Part shown: positions 10,426-21,666 of the stretch, in pieces
Numbering within the stretch: the first letter of the stretch is position 1
Layout of the letters: each line of letters begins with the position of its first letter
Assembly: GCF_031143425.1 (NCBI RefSeq)
Contig: NW_027150005.1
Coordinates: 95,149-159,148 of the forward strand
Source: Pleurodeles waltl
Taxonomy: Eukaryota > Chordata > Amphibia > Caudata > Salamandridae
Direction of reading: 5' to 3'
Length of the DNA: 64,000 bases
The notes under the pieces: model-generated
What the model saw: only the letters and a program-made list of their open reading frames with translations
What the model was told of the DNA's origin: nothing
Database searches by the model: none
Translations under genes and position numbers: made by a program

Positions 10426-10600
10426 CACTGAGTATGAGGTTAAGGCTATACTAAACTCTAAGAGGGACAGAGGACACATATTCTACCTTGTTGATTGGAA
10501 AGGTTATGATCATTAAAGTAGGCCAAACATATCCTCCTCAACTGGTTAGAAAATTGCATTTGCAGAACCCAACTAAACCCAAGCCTGGGGAGGACCTTGG
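10426..10600 (+). pseudogene. Chromodomain relic at end of gypsy pol
   Basis: From about 10430 the plus strand reads [12 protein letters not shown], then [11 protein letters not shown] and a stop near 10515. This is the first two-thirds of a chromodomain with its aromatic and WKGY signature. After a further frame change, LVRKLHLQNPTKPKPGEDL (about 10542-10600) gives the C-terminal tail commonly found behind it, with a Lys/Pro-rich ending. In chromoviruses this domain directs integration by binding modified histone H3. Its presence places the element among chromodomain-bearing Ty3/gypsy retrotransposons, consistent with the single-knuckle Gag upstream. It is broken and not translatable as one frame. 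Confidence 0.8.
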
Positions 10601-13285
10601 CGGAGGCGTACAGGCAAATAATATTGGAATCCTCTGCCCCTTTTACCATAAATAAAATGGGTTTGCCAATATTCTAGCTAATGAAGGTAATTCGATTTTA
10701 AAGAATTTCTTTCCCTAATTAATTGTTAAAAATCAGTGTCCCAGTTAAAATCCTAATCCTCAAAAGGATCAAGTAATATTACCTTTGAAACAAGGGTGAT
10801 GTTGATAAGGTGTCCAGAGAAACTGTCAAGCTTGTCTATGAAATATTAGGTAGTGAATCATTCGTATTTATTAGTGAGGAGTGCACACCACTCTTATTTA
10901 AGGCAAATTCATTTTCAGTCTTTCAAAATGCATACTCCTAATTCCCCTTGAAACTGTAAAGCTCGGATTATGAGTGTCCTGAATGGTTCTGGAAAACATC
11001 TGGTAAAATCGAATACCAAGTGATTCGGGATTTATTGGATGACAAAAATAGCATCTATTCAGAGATTATTCTAAAAATATGGGCATGACATGCGTCTTAG
11101 GTATTTTAAGTGTGAAAACTTACATGCCCTCGTATTTTCCAGGCACTTTTCCTCAATATATATTTTAGCGGTTTTGACATACTAAAATGTATCTAGGAAA
11201 AATTGAAGGTGCAGTTTTATTGCATCTGGTAATTAACCGGTGCTGTAACTACTGCACATAATTTAGAAAAAAAAAAATTTGCATAATCAGCAATTTGCAC
11301 AGGAATCAGAATTATATAGAACACTCGTAATCAGCCTGTATAGATAATGGCAGGAATATCAAGTGTAAAGTCAAATAAAGTCAAATAACAGGGGGACAGG
11401 GAGTAATCTTGCACGCGTCTTTCATATAATTGTAATACTTTCTGAAATAAATGCTGATTTTTCTCGCTCTTTGCCACAAGTATTCATTGCAGAATCAAGA
11501 GGGCTGGATCCACATCAGATTCTGAAAATAGCTATGAGCTTTGTAAATGAGTCCAGTATAATTCCCTGCGAGTTAAGTTACCTTATGCAGCTAGCCTAAA
11601 AATAAGAGACATATCTGGTCGTCCTATATTTATGCTGGGCAACCCTACTCTAGAGACTGTTAAAAAACTGTGCTCGGACTTTATCTACTTACCTAATTTC
11701 TCAAGTACTCAAAAAAATAAATTACAAGAAATGTCATCAAATGCATTCTTGACATGATTTCTGTTACTATATAATGGAAAATGCATATGCGGAGTGCACC
11801 CCTTCATGTCACGGTTTCCCCAACCATGTCACACGGCTGACACTTCCTTTCTGGATCAGGGGACACGATGGGAGAGGACCAGCACTTTTTCCAAACCACC
11901 TCTTAAGTAAGGAGCGTAAAGGATGAAGGGAAACCTGAAGGCGAGTGGAAAGGACAGGGATCCAGATGTTGACCTGAGAGCAGCACTGAGTACTGACTCG
12001 CGCGGATTAACGGACACCACGGCAAAGAAGAAATAAAATGAGTGGATGGAAACACATTATTTGTCGACTGAGTGTGCAGCTCCCACAAAGGAAACCGTGC
12101 AAAGTAAAAGAGAAGTGTGATGTATCAGCAGGGCAAGATAACTGGCAATGTGTTTGAGACCACCTTAATGTGACCACCTCTCTCAGTTATTTTCATGGAC
12201 TGTCTGCGAATTAGCCATAACGTCCATTGTCCATGCTTGAAAGCTTCACGGGCGGCACGTGTCCCTAAATGTATCCTCTCAGCTAAAGGGCAACTGATAA
12301 TTCCCACAGTAGGTTGCCCAGCTGAAGTGGAAGGGAGGAAGTCTGCTGTGCTGCATTCAGGTGTCTGCTTCCCCAAAGAAATGCAAATGCCCGCAGTTGG
12401 TTAACAGACAAATGCAAAGGAAGCCTGGGAGGCGTTTATTGGTGAAGTCACTTGAAGTTTCCTGATAACAAGATATTTTTTTGGGAGAGGTACTGTAAAG
12501 GTGTTCCATGCTGAGCTATAAATTGCGTGCTTTTAATGGACGGCTATAAAAATTTGCATATCACTGAAATCTACACTTTAGAAGCATTTTTCTCTGTGAT
12601 CTAAATTTAAATGTACACTTAGTGACAGCCTATGTCATACTGTGTATAATAAATGTTTAAAATAATGCTTCAGGTACCTCCTAGCACTAAAAATACTCAA
12701 ACCACTTCCCCTGCTGTACAAAACAGGATCAATTCTGCAGGCCTCTTGTTGCACATATATACATCTGTAGTGATTGCATCAACCAATAGAATTTTCATAA
12801 CATATGATAGTGCATTTCCCACCGATTAGTTTAACTTTTATTTATTTTTCAGTTAAGGTGTGCATTATTTTATATGTTGTTACCTGACAATGACAGATCA
12901 ACAAAGTAGGTATAGAGTATTTTGCTCTTTTTAGCCATGCCTTTGATTCCGACTCTGCGCTTACTGACACCGTCCTCTTTGCAATATCCGTACTTTTTTT
13001 AAGTGAATTTCAATCGCTGCATTAAATAGCTTTGAAGTAGGCGAGCCAACACATTAATAAGGAGAGCCGACCCAAGGGTCTGGCTGGGACTGTAGAGCCA
13101 GTGCATAAGCCAAGCCCTGATATGTTTGCTTTGTAAATCATACAAAAACATAATGTAAGGTATGATAAAATTCAAGAGAAATGCATTTTTATTTAATACT
13201 TGAAGCATTGACGCTAATAAGTCAAGTTTAGGTTTATTTAATCTAATACAATAAGCTTTTGTACAACTGATACTTGGAACTCATG
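10601..13285. other. Unassigned AT-rich sequence
   Basis: About 2.7 kb in which I recognise no gene or defined repeat. A 3' LTR of the gypsy relic might be expected just after 10650. I see no second copy of any such sequence in the window to define it. Small frames at 11903-12088, 12125-12404 and 12999-13208 have no recognisable domains. Confidence 0.45.
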
Positions 13286-13400
13286 TATTTGAGAGTGCTT
13301 TCATATGCATTAATGAAGACAAAAGAGTTTTGATGAAGTCAAATGTTTGCCGAGGATCACACAATTTAAGCAGTGAACATGCTATTTATCCTGGTTTTTC
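13286..13400 (+). repeat. Possible second SINE-like remnant
   Basis: TTTGCCGAGGATCACACAAT followed by AAGCAGTGAACATG resembles the same 'TTGCCCAAGGTCACACAGC' segment as the adjacent SINE-like fragment. Only this short part is recognisable, so the call is weak. Confidence 0.25.
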
Positions 13401-13525
13401 TAATTTAACTTTCTACAAATCAATTAGGAAATGGGTATTTGTCTTTCCTTATGCTAAGGCTATGTTATTACTTCTTTGTGCATTTTTCTACAGTTTTTAT
13501 ATAATGTGAACGCAACCCAAAGGTA

Positions 13526-13700
13526 TTATAGCACTTTACGTGAACACCACTTACATAACACAAGATCACATTCATTGCTTATAGGCATGGAGAGATTAAG
13601 TGGTTTGCCAAGAATCACAAGATATTGAGCCAATGACAAAACTACAACCCGGTTCTCAAGTTCTAAAGTTTGCAGTCTTGATCCTAACGCCACATCCTGG
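13526..13700 (+). repeat. SINE-like fragment (MIR/CORE-type tail resemblance)
   Basis: The run AGCACTTTACGTG, then GGCATGGAGAGATTAAGTGG, TTTGCCAAGAATCACAAGAT and ACCCGGTTCTCAAGTTCTAA has the order and wording of the body of MIR/CORE-related vertebrate SINEs (GAGAGGTTAAG, TTGCCCAAGGTCACA, GAACCCAGG). The likeness is from memory of those consensus sequences. The tRNA-derived promoter head is not visible, so this is a truncated copy. The overlapping minus-strand and plus-strand frames are not genes. Confidence 0.5.
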
Positions 13701-13849
13701 TAATAGGGAAGAAGGCAGCCAAAAGCCACATGAAAGCTCAGCTTGCTGTGGGCTCGAGATTCCAACAGAACCTCGATCTGAGCCACAGCCAAGCTTCAGG
13801 CTCCAGCCTGGCTCAAGCACTCAGTGGCTCGCCCACTTCTAAAATAGCT

Positions 13850-16784
13850 ATATAATGTTTAAACAGTCAGTGATATTAGTATATGGTGTTCAGTCATCCC
13901 TTACTTTCACTATTTTGAGAGGCCTGCAGCATGCCACTGACGAACTTGCCCTGAGCGAAGCCCTCCTGTGTGAGTGGGGAGGCCTAGCAAAGGAATTGCA
14001 GAAGCATAGGGTTTCTTCATGTTAGTGAGTTCTCAGCTTCTGGTAAGGTAGGAGAAAGCCGGGTGGAATAACCTTGGGTGGCGCTGCATAGAATGGTCTG
14101 TAGAAAACAATGAGTAGTGCATTAAGCTCTCCTTAAAGTAAACCCCATTTTATGCAGGGGTGGCAAGACAGCCACCCATTGGAGCTGTGCAGAGAAATAA
14201 TCGTGTTCTAAGTCCAGATGGGCTAATCCACCGACAGGTAGCTTTAGAGTGGAAAGAGCTACCCAGCAGCTCGTCAGCCCCCAAATCAGACATGGAACAT
14301 GTCAAGGTGTCTGAAGAAGGGACTAAGGATGAGCAGGGTAGTACCACCATCTTCACTAGTGCCACATGGCCCATTGCTGAAAGTGGAGGAGAAGACCAAA
14401 AAGCAAACTGAATAGTCATCAAAGAAGGGTAATGCCCATACAACCCCAAGTCCCTGGGCTAGAAAATGCCAAACCAAACAAACCGGGTAAACAAGGGGGA
14501 TAAATTAAATACATCTTTTACACAATGACACATGAATTATCATTAAAAACATATATTTCTTCCAAAATAATTTTCCATGAATGTTCCTAACACATGAAAC
14601 ATATAACATATAACACCTAACATTCCATAAATACATGACAAACAACTGTAGAATTCCTCATAGCTTCCCTGATTAATAAATGCGGTGGTTCCAACCACTT
14701 CTATGAATACAAAATCCACCAAAGGTAGTCAATAAAATGCAAAGGTTTCTGGGCTGCATCGCCTCCAAATTGTCTGGCTCACCGTACTCTAACTATATTC
14801 TAATTTTGTAGTCAGGACTCCTCGCAAAATTGTCAACGCGTTTCAGCCCATGCAAATTCGGCCTCATCAGGACACCGAAAGACAAGGTATACTTGTGACT
14901 CCTATTAACACTTTAAATACAATTACATGAATAAAACAATGTCACAAAATATATCCTGGAATAGAAAGAAAGGAAAGAGAGGAGCCATCCGAACTAATGC
15001 ATAGAGAGCAACCCTTTCCTTGCCTCAGACCTTAATAGTACTTAGTTTCAAGCATGGTGTGTCAAAGCCAAGGGTACTAGTGGCGATGGTAACAAATAGT
15101 GCTGAGATTTCTACCCAAAGAAAACTGATCGCGCCCTTGGACATATCTCCATAGCAAGCTTACGTCCCTCGTCTGAGAGTACATATTTAAATAAGTTTGT
15201 ACACTGGGATTATCCAGCTAATATAACTAGGGAATACGCATACTTATTATACATGTATCCATATATGTGATGGTAATCCCAGGTGCATGCTACCCAAGGA
15301 TAGGTGACTCTGCGAAAATACCAAAAGAAAGGATGGTAAAGAACTCACTGGTATGCCTTATAAATCAATAGGTTCCATCAGGAGTTTCTCTGACTAACTT
15401 GAGGTCACGTATATAAAAAACACAGATATTGCGATATACATGTGGGTCAAAACAAAGCTGACTAGTGCTCTGAAAGATTAAAACAAAATAGGTGACAAGG
15501 CTTACTCTGGGGCACTTTATACAGGCTGAATTATTCCATAAATTCCCAGTCTTGTTAAAAAAGGCAAGATTCAATATTGAGCAAACTGGGCTCTGAGGGA
15601 CTTTGTTGCTCTGCCTAGATTTTCATCATGCAAATCAGTGGGGGAATGGTAAATATTAATCCCTTGGTATCCAAAGGTAACTGATTCCCAGTTCAATCTG
15701 TGGTCTAATTGTATGTAAAGGGGGAAACACTCCCATATGTTAAAGAAATACTTCTTATATTAAAAATTATTTATCATTTTATTAAATTTTGCTTGTATAA
15801 TTTACATCCCAAATATTTTGACAATCCTACATCTACTTTGGCACTTAGTTATGAGTCAGATCACTGGTTCAGCCTTTGCTCGACCGCAGAACCATTTCTG
15901 ATGAACAGGGTGGGCAAATGCCCAGCACAACCTTCCAAAGGGTCTGGCACCTGCTCACCCTTCACAAGCATAACCACTAGACCACTGCACCAGCAGAGTT
16001 TGGCCGGGTGGGTGGGTGCTGCTTGTTCAACCACTTAACAGTCCCTCTTCTGTTTCTTTCCTCTCTGCTGAGACATATCCCCAGGTAAGCAATACTTTCT
16101 GATACTCATGGTGGGCCCATCTTGCCTGATTTTAGGAATTGTCCAACCTTGTACTTATATTTATTTGTCTGTTTCTTAGCAACAACCCTTTGAAGCAGTT
16201 ATTGTACATCTTCCATCTGATCTTGATTTCATCCTGCTCTTTAATTCTATTTGTCTGGTGTTCTGGGCTTTCACTTCTGATGTAAATGTAGAGTTCTAAA
16301 AGTACACTCTAGTGCTGTGAGACTACAGATAAGTTGTCGGTAACTCACATCCTGACATTAGTTTTGATACTGTCATCTGTTCTGCCTCATTGATTTTTTC
16401 TAGGTTTAACATTGACTGGAGGTTGAGGTGAGCCAGGTGTTTTTGTTCCACTTGTCTAAACTAGCAGATTTCACTTACCTTAATGTTTCCCAAACGTTTT
16501 GCCATATGTTTTAAAATTATTACAAACATAATCAAAACTTTGCTGTTGCTTTCTGTTTAGAAAGGTTAGGGTAAATCTGGATAGTGGTGCTGCCCTTGAC
16601 ACCCTGCTCAAGGCTTTAATTTACTATGGAACAAGGACAAAATGTGCCACCTGAATGTGGCATACCGAGAGGCAATCACATAAAGACCATAGTGAATAAT
16701 TAGTGTTATGTAGAAAATAGTAAATAAGTGCACTGATAAAGTAATGGAGTATGGCATCTCCTTGGATGTATCCGTAAAATCGAC
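13850..16784. other. Unassigned sequence with a CGTTTC/CATCAGG motif pair
   Basis: I recognise no gene here. Around 14836-14872 the sequence reads CAACGCGTTTCAGCCC, then GGCCTCATCAGGACACC. That wording recurs in dispersed repeats of fish and amphibians, so a repeat of unknown class probably covers part of 14700-14950. The frames at 14150-14477 and 15709-16038 have no recognisable domain. A CCCCAGGTAAG near 16078 resembles a splice donor, but no exon can be defined. Confidence 0.4.
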
Positions 16785-16866
16785 CTTTTGTCCTGAGTTT
16801 TTGTCCTGAATTTCAATACTTTGTCCTGAATGTTTGTCCTGAATTTTGACCCTTTATCCTGAAATA
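16785..16866. repeat. Short irregular repeat of TTTGTCCTGA motifs
   Basis: Five copies of a TTTGTCCTGA-like decamer (near 16786, 16799, 16819, 16831 and 16853, the last reading TTTATCCTGA) are separated by 2-10 bases. Just beyond, at about 16902-16914, is TTGGTCACCCTAT. Its reverse complement resembles the GGGTGACCA start of abundant vertebrate miniature elements whose interiors repeat 'GTCCTG/GTCCC' words. The stretch is probably the end of such an element. Its other end is not evident. Confidence 0.5.
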
Positions 16867-16914
16867 TTTTACAGTCCTGTCCGCAATTTGCCTCCATGTC
16901 AGTTGGTCACCCTA

Positions 16915-17819
16915 TCCTCTATAATAAACTAGAAACATAAGGAAATCATCTCTTGCAATCTGAAGCAAGGGTAAGATCAATGTTGTGTTGTAATGAAGAC
17001 TTTTTTGTGATTTCAAAGCACTTATTAATTAAGTGTATTTTTTCCAATTCCTTGACTTAAAAGTTCAGTTTAAATAGGGCTCTTGGGCTAAAGTGTGTGC
17101 AAAAATGTTGTATCTCTCTGTGTTTTTATACCTTACAATAACATCTGATTATTTATTTTTTACTTGACCGATGGCTAGCAGTATTACAATTATAAATGCA
17201 TATCTGCCAGCCTCGATGATTTAGGCTGCACTCTTTGACAGCAGTCCTACCGCCTATGGACTCCACTTTCTTATCTTAAGGCTTTTTTTCTAGGATTGGA
17301 TAGGATGCAAGAAGCCCCAACAGCATGAAGTAGTTCGAGACAGAAAACACTATACTGCCCCTGCAGCCGCTCAGAGGTCATCGGTGGCAAGCATTGGAAG
17401 AGGGACCACTCCTGACACAATTTGTTTGAAAAAAAAGCCTCTTTATTGAAACCAAGCTTTAACCACACACTCCAAATGACCCTCACAACCTTGCTAACAT
17501 TGAACCTCACCCATCCATCCCTAAACCTTTCAATCCCCTATGGCTCTATAGCTCCCCTCCCCACGGTTCACAATCCAGCATTAAAAACGCACTTCCTCTA
17601 AACTCACCTCAATGTAACATTTGTCATTCATTTTCCTACTTTTCTCCTCTGCCTCCCACACCATGCCACAGGTTATTGGTATTCCATCCTCCATCATGCC
17701 TTCCAGTCTTGTCACTCTCTGATGTCCTTCTATCCTAACCTTCTCTCCCTGTCTTTTCCTGAACAGTCTCCTTTCACCTGCTTCCAGCGACTAGAGGCAA
17801 ACATTTAACTTTTGAACAT
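16915..17819. other. Unassigned sequence, with a possible retroposed 3' end
   Basis: No gene is recognised. On the minus strand at about 17462-17422 the wording TTTCAATAAAGAGGC followed by a T-run looks like the AATAAA end of a transcript, but there is no A-tail, no matching coding frame and no target duplication that I can see. A pyrimidine-rich tract follows (17520-17800). Confidence 0.35.
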
Positions 17820-18580
17820 AGGGGCAGGTTAGCCTTAGCGCAGGTTTACGGCAAAATGTATAGCGCCGGCTAGCACCATTCCTAGACACCGGCCGGGTGC
17901 CATGTTTAAAGAATGGCGCTAGCCGGCGCTAAGGCCCTGTTAGCGTCCTTTGAAAGGACACAAACAGGGCCTGGGAGGCGTAGGGGGAACCGGGGCTTGT
18001 GCACCAAATTATGGCGCTACAATGTTTAGAGGCAAAATTTTTTTCATCTGGGCATGGCCATTGGGGCCAGCACTGTGCAGGGGGGCTCAAGTCAGGGCCC
18101 CCGAGCAGCATTGAATAGAAAAAAAAATGCCTACCCAGACTTACCTTCAGATGGGTCTCCCATTCGTGGGTGACCTCCTGGTATAGTACGGGTGGGTGGG
18201 GGTGTCCCTGACAACAGGAAAGGGCACCTGTGGGCAATTTCCATGGTCTCTGACCATGGAAATCTGCCTACAGGTCCCCTTACGCCTGCCCATACCGAGG
18301 CGTTAAATAATGGCACTAAGCAGGCTTAGCACCATTATTTAAGGCCCTCCTCCTCCCGTGCGTGATTTTTGCACGGGAGGGTAAATAAGGCGCTAGGGCC
18401 TTTGAGGCATTTTTTACCCATGAATGCCTACCTTTAATCTCATTGACGCAAGGAAGGGTTCTGCAGGCAAAAATTTTCGTTAACTCCAATATTTTGGCGC
18501 TAGACATGTCTAGCGCCAAATTTTAAATATGGAGTTAAGTTTGCACCGGATTTGCGGAAAAACAAAAGACACAAATCCGG
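17820..18580. mobile_element. Second hairpin-rich miniature element (ends approximate)
   Basis: Several strong inverted repeats lie in a row. TAGCGCCGGCTAGCACCATT at 17861-17880 pairs with AATGGCGCTAGCCGGCGCTA at 17912-17931. ATTTCCATGGTC pairs with GACCATGGAAAT (18237-18263). CCTCCCGTGC pairs with GCACGGGAGG (about 18352-18379). A perfect ~26-bp palindrome is centred on GACATGTC at about 18494-18519, and CCGGATTTG pairs with CAAATCCGG (about 18547-18578). The recurrent GGCGCTA words suggest one element of the same hairpin-chain style as 7480-8197. I cannot define clean terminal repeats or a target duplication. The minus-strand frames inside it are not genes. Confidence 0.65.
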
Positions 18581-19489
18581 GTCAAACAGAGTATAAACAT
18601 GGGCCATAGTCTCTTTCCTTTCCTGACTGATACCAAAGCCCCTGATGCATGTACCAGGTGAGTGGAGAGCCTTGCATTTTGACAAAAATATGAGGAAATC
18701 CCTCTGTGCTTGCACTCCAGACAGTGATGTGGCGCCTGCGCAAGGGGCATGTGTATCTGTGCCAAAATGTGTGTGTCACGGATACTAAAAGTTGAGGGGG
18801 CACATGGATTTTCTACAGGACATCTGGATTTCTGTAATATTTTGTCTCGTGGACACCTGGACCATTGAAAAAAATCCACACCCATGGTTAGGGTTGGAAG
18901 AGTGTGAGTCTATCATTTGACATTTGTGGTTTGAAAAACCCTCAACCATGGTGCTTTTCCTTTGTTTATATGTCCTCGTGGATGTCAAGAAGGGATTGCA
19001 GTGGACACCATGTTGTGCCATTTGAAACCATTGCCCTGTCCTTGCCACCTATGGTGCCAATTATGAAGGCATCGTCATGAGTCAAAAGTAAGAATGGTGC
19101 CTAATATCCCTTTTCTAGTTGGAGCAAGAGGTCAACTTGAATTGTGTATGCAGACCGCGCTTATATTGGTATATATTGCCCTCCTGTAAGTGTGATGGGG
19201 CTTGCATCAGTGTGGCAGTCAATGCCTCTGTTCAGCAGTCTTGTGTTCGCAAGTCCTACACCAAAAAGAAATGGTAACTAGGATGTACTAGGATGAATCT
19301 GCTCATTTTTAGTAACATAAATTCCATGTGTCCTCTCACAATACAAACACACAGAAAATAAATAGTTGAAATGGAATCAGTTATGGGGAAAGAAGAGAAC
19401 TTTTAAAAAATAACACTCCTTTTTTCCTCTAAGCAAACAATACTGTGTGTCAAGTCAAATAGTTTTAGAAGGCTTTTTAATTGAAGAAT
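18581..19489. other. Unassigned sequence
   Basis: No recognisable gene or repeat. The frames at 18535-18885 and 18785-19048 on the minus strand have no identifiable domain and partly overlap the hairpin-rich element. Confidence 0.4.
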
Positions 19490-19640
19490 GATGGAAAGTG
19501 CCATTTATAGAGCGCGCAGTCACCCAGAGGCATCACGGTGCTAATGAAGACAGAAGCACTTGCTGAGCAGGCAAAGCTAAATAGATGTGAGGAGTGATGT
19601 GCCGTATTTTTCCTGGCTCCCACCTAAAGCAGAGAAGGAA
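19490..19640 (+). repeat. Possible SINE-like fragment
   Basis: AAGTGCCATTTATAGAGCGC followed by AGTCACCCAGAGGCATCACG and GTGCTAATGAAGAC resembles the 'CATTTATAGAGCGC ... CGGCGCT' segments of amphibian and lobe-finned fish SINE-like repeats that I recall. There is no promoter box or tail to secure the class. Confidence 0.35.
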
Positions 19641-19899
19641 GTCAAAGAGAAACAGGCAGAGTTCCAAAGCTTGGCAGGGGCGCCCTTGCCACCTATGCAC
19701 ATATATCAAAAATAAGAAACTCTGATGAGAGCCACAGGGCAAGAGTTTAGCATTTGCAAAGAACAACAGCATCAGCAACAAGCATTGGCAAAGGCAATAG
19801 GTCTCGCCTATGCAAGAGCTATTGGCTTTGCCAATGTGTTTTAGCCTTCTTGTTCACAAGTGTGGTTGCTGCTCAGCAATGCTAAAGGTTAGGGGCATA

Positions 19900-20645
19900 G
19901 AGAGTCTCGTGGAGCAGAGTGTCACAGAGTGAAGTGACGAAGAGTGGAGCACAGTGGTGAAGATTGGAGTAGATTGGTGAAGAGTAGAGTGTTGTGTCGT
20001 AGACAGGTATAGAGTGGAATAAAATGTCGTAGAGTGGATTGTCCTAGTGTGGCATAGGGTAGAGTGTCATGCGTGGTATAGAGTACATTAAAGACATAGA
20101 GTGGAGTGTTGTAGAGAGGAGTAGAGTCATAGAGTGAAGTGGCTGTGAGCGAGCAGAGTGGCAAAATGGAGTGGAGATGCATAGAGTAGAGAGGAGTGGC
20201 CTAAAGTGAAGTGGCATAGAGTGGAGTGGCATATAGTGGCATGGAGTGTAGTTGAGTGACATAGAGTGAAGTGGAGTAGAGTGTTGTAGGGTGGAGAGAG
20301 TGTCTCTGAGTGGTGTGGCATAGAGCGGCATAGGGTGGAGTGTATTACAGTGGATTAAAGTAGAGTGTGATAGAGTGAGAGGCTTAGAGTGGAGTGTTGT
20401 AGTGTGGAGTGGCATAGCAGAGAGTGGAGTAAAGTGTCAAAGAGAAGAGTGGAGCAGAGTGGCATAGAGTGTTGTGAAGTGTCGAGGTAAGGATTGTTGA
20501 AGAGTGTTGTGAAGTGGCCTAGAATGAAGTGGCAGAGAGTGCCGTAAAGTGGAGTGTGGTGGAGTGTTGTGGCATAGAGTGGAATGTCATACAGTGAAGT
20601 AGAGTGTTGTAGGTTGGAGTCGATTGCCGTAGAGTGAAGTGTGAT
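19900..20645 (+). repeat. C-poor degenerate tandem repeat (AGAGTGGAGTG-like)
   Basis: About 745 bp consist of degenerate units built from AGAGTGGAGTG and CATAGAGTGGAGTG, with GTTGTAGAGTG variants. The plus strand is almost free of C and rich in A, G and T. The unit length is irregular (5-base steps, often grouped as 10-20 bp), so this is an old expanded simple repeat and not a sharp minisatellite. Three overlapping long minus-strand frames (19922-20678) encode only His/Ser/Thr/Leu/Pro-rich repeats and come from the missing stop words in this composition. The repeat ends exactly where the next dispersed element begins. Confidence 0.85.
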
Positions 20646-21662
20646 TGTTAGAAATTGCCTTTTTTGTCGGGTTACCACAAACTTTTTGCCTTCCTCCTCG
20701 TATTTTTCTCACCTTCGTTTTGTTGGCCTTAGGACTCTGGGCACTTTACCACTGCTAACCAGTGCTAAATTGTTTGTGTTCTCTCCCCTAAACATGATAA
20801 ATTAGGTTTACACCTGTTTTGCATATTTGATTTACTTGTAAGTCTCTTGTAAAGTGATATATCATATACCCAAGGACTGTAAATTAAATGATACTAGTGG
20901 GCCTGCCGCACTGATTATGCCACCCACCGAAGTAGCCTTTCAAGCCGGTCTCTGGCTTGCCACTGCAGTGTCTGTGTGTGCAGCTTACTGCCACTTCGAC
21001 TTGGCATTTAAATCTATTTGCCAAGCTTTAAACGGCCCTTTTATTACACATAGGTCACTCCTAAAGAAGGTCCTAGGTAGCCCATTAGACAGGGAGCTAT
21101 GTAAGTAAAAGGCAGGACATGTACCTTCATGTTTTACATGTCCTGGTAGGGGCAAATAGCCTACTTCGTTTACCACTAATGTGAGGCCTGCACCTCTCAT
21201 AGGATTAGCACTGGGAATGCTTTTACACCCTTTTGAGTGGTAATTCCTGACCAGAAAGGAGTAACCTTGTCATGTTTGGTATGTTTAGAATGGTAATGAG
21301 AAATCCTCCTTACTGGTAAAGCTGGATTTCACATCACTGTTTTAGAAAGGTCACTTTTAGAAAGTAGGCATTTCTCTGTGCCTATAACTCTGTGTGCTTT
21401 GAAGACTGCCTCCAAATCATGTCTGGGTTTGGGTAACAGCTACATTTTGTGTATTCTCTTTAGACAGCTACAACACAAGAAGGGCTGGATGTGACAGGGG
21501 ATGAATCTGCATACTGATAGTCTTCCTGGGCAGGAGGTGGGAGAGGTGGGTCATGCATACATTTTAATGGGTTGTGTCCTGTCCTCAAAAAAAAGGGCTG
21601 ATTTACCTCCTACTGATCATCTGGAGCCAGGGATGGGCTTTGAGCCCTTCTGATGGTTCTTT
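20646..21662 (+). mobile_element. Partial dispersed element (TGTTAGAAATTGCC terminus), host of right insertion
   Basis: The sequence from TGTTAGAAATTGCC to the TTAA at 21663 reads as one block. It contains recognisable phrases such as GGACTCTGGGCACTTTACCA, AAATTAAATGATACTAGTGG, GCCACTTCGACTTGGCATTT and AGGCAGGACATGTACCTTCA. I recall near-identical wording from a very abundant Pleurodeles repeat whose terminus begins TGTTAGAAATGG. The class (DNA element or LTR) is not settled by this fragment. Its right part appears cut by the satellite-bearing element at TTAA, so the remainder should lie beyond that element, outside the window. The short frames 20854-21108 and 20985-21200 lack domains. Confidence 0.6.
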
Positions 21663-21666
21663 TTAA
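21663..21666. other. TTAA junction of right element (candidate target site)
   Basis: TTAA directly precedes CCCCTTCGCTGCCAGGCC, the same terminus found inverted at 3245-3262. Both inner ends stopping at TTAA, in unrelated flanking sequence, is the main support for a piggyBac-like insertion specificity. Confidence 0.65.

Noticed and set aside
15709..16090. Possible exon ending at a CCCCAGGTAAG donor
   Set aside because: The 109-residue frame has no recognisable domain and its stop precedes the donor. No acceptor or neighbouring exon supports it.
17422..17462. Processed pseudogene 3' end (AATAAA on the minus strand)
   Set aside because: Only a polyadenylation-like hexamer with a short T-run is visible. 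There is no coding homology, A-tail or target-site duplication.
18535..18885. 116-residue minus-strand frame
   Set aside because: No recognisable domain. It partly overlaps the hairpin-rich element and competes with two other open frames in the same region.
19922..20678. Overlapping 86-123-residue minus-strand frames rich in His, Ser, Thr and Leu
   Set aside because: They lie wholly in the AGAGTGGAGTG-like repeat, are open in several frames at once, and encode only simple repeats.
3263..21666. The 18.4-kb spacer as the interior of one giant element with inverted terminal arms
   Set aside because: The CCCC termini and TTAA point into the spacer, and the spacer holds unrelated, separately decayed relics. 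Two independent insertions explain the data better, though a full palindromic duplication cannot be excluded without outer flanks.
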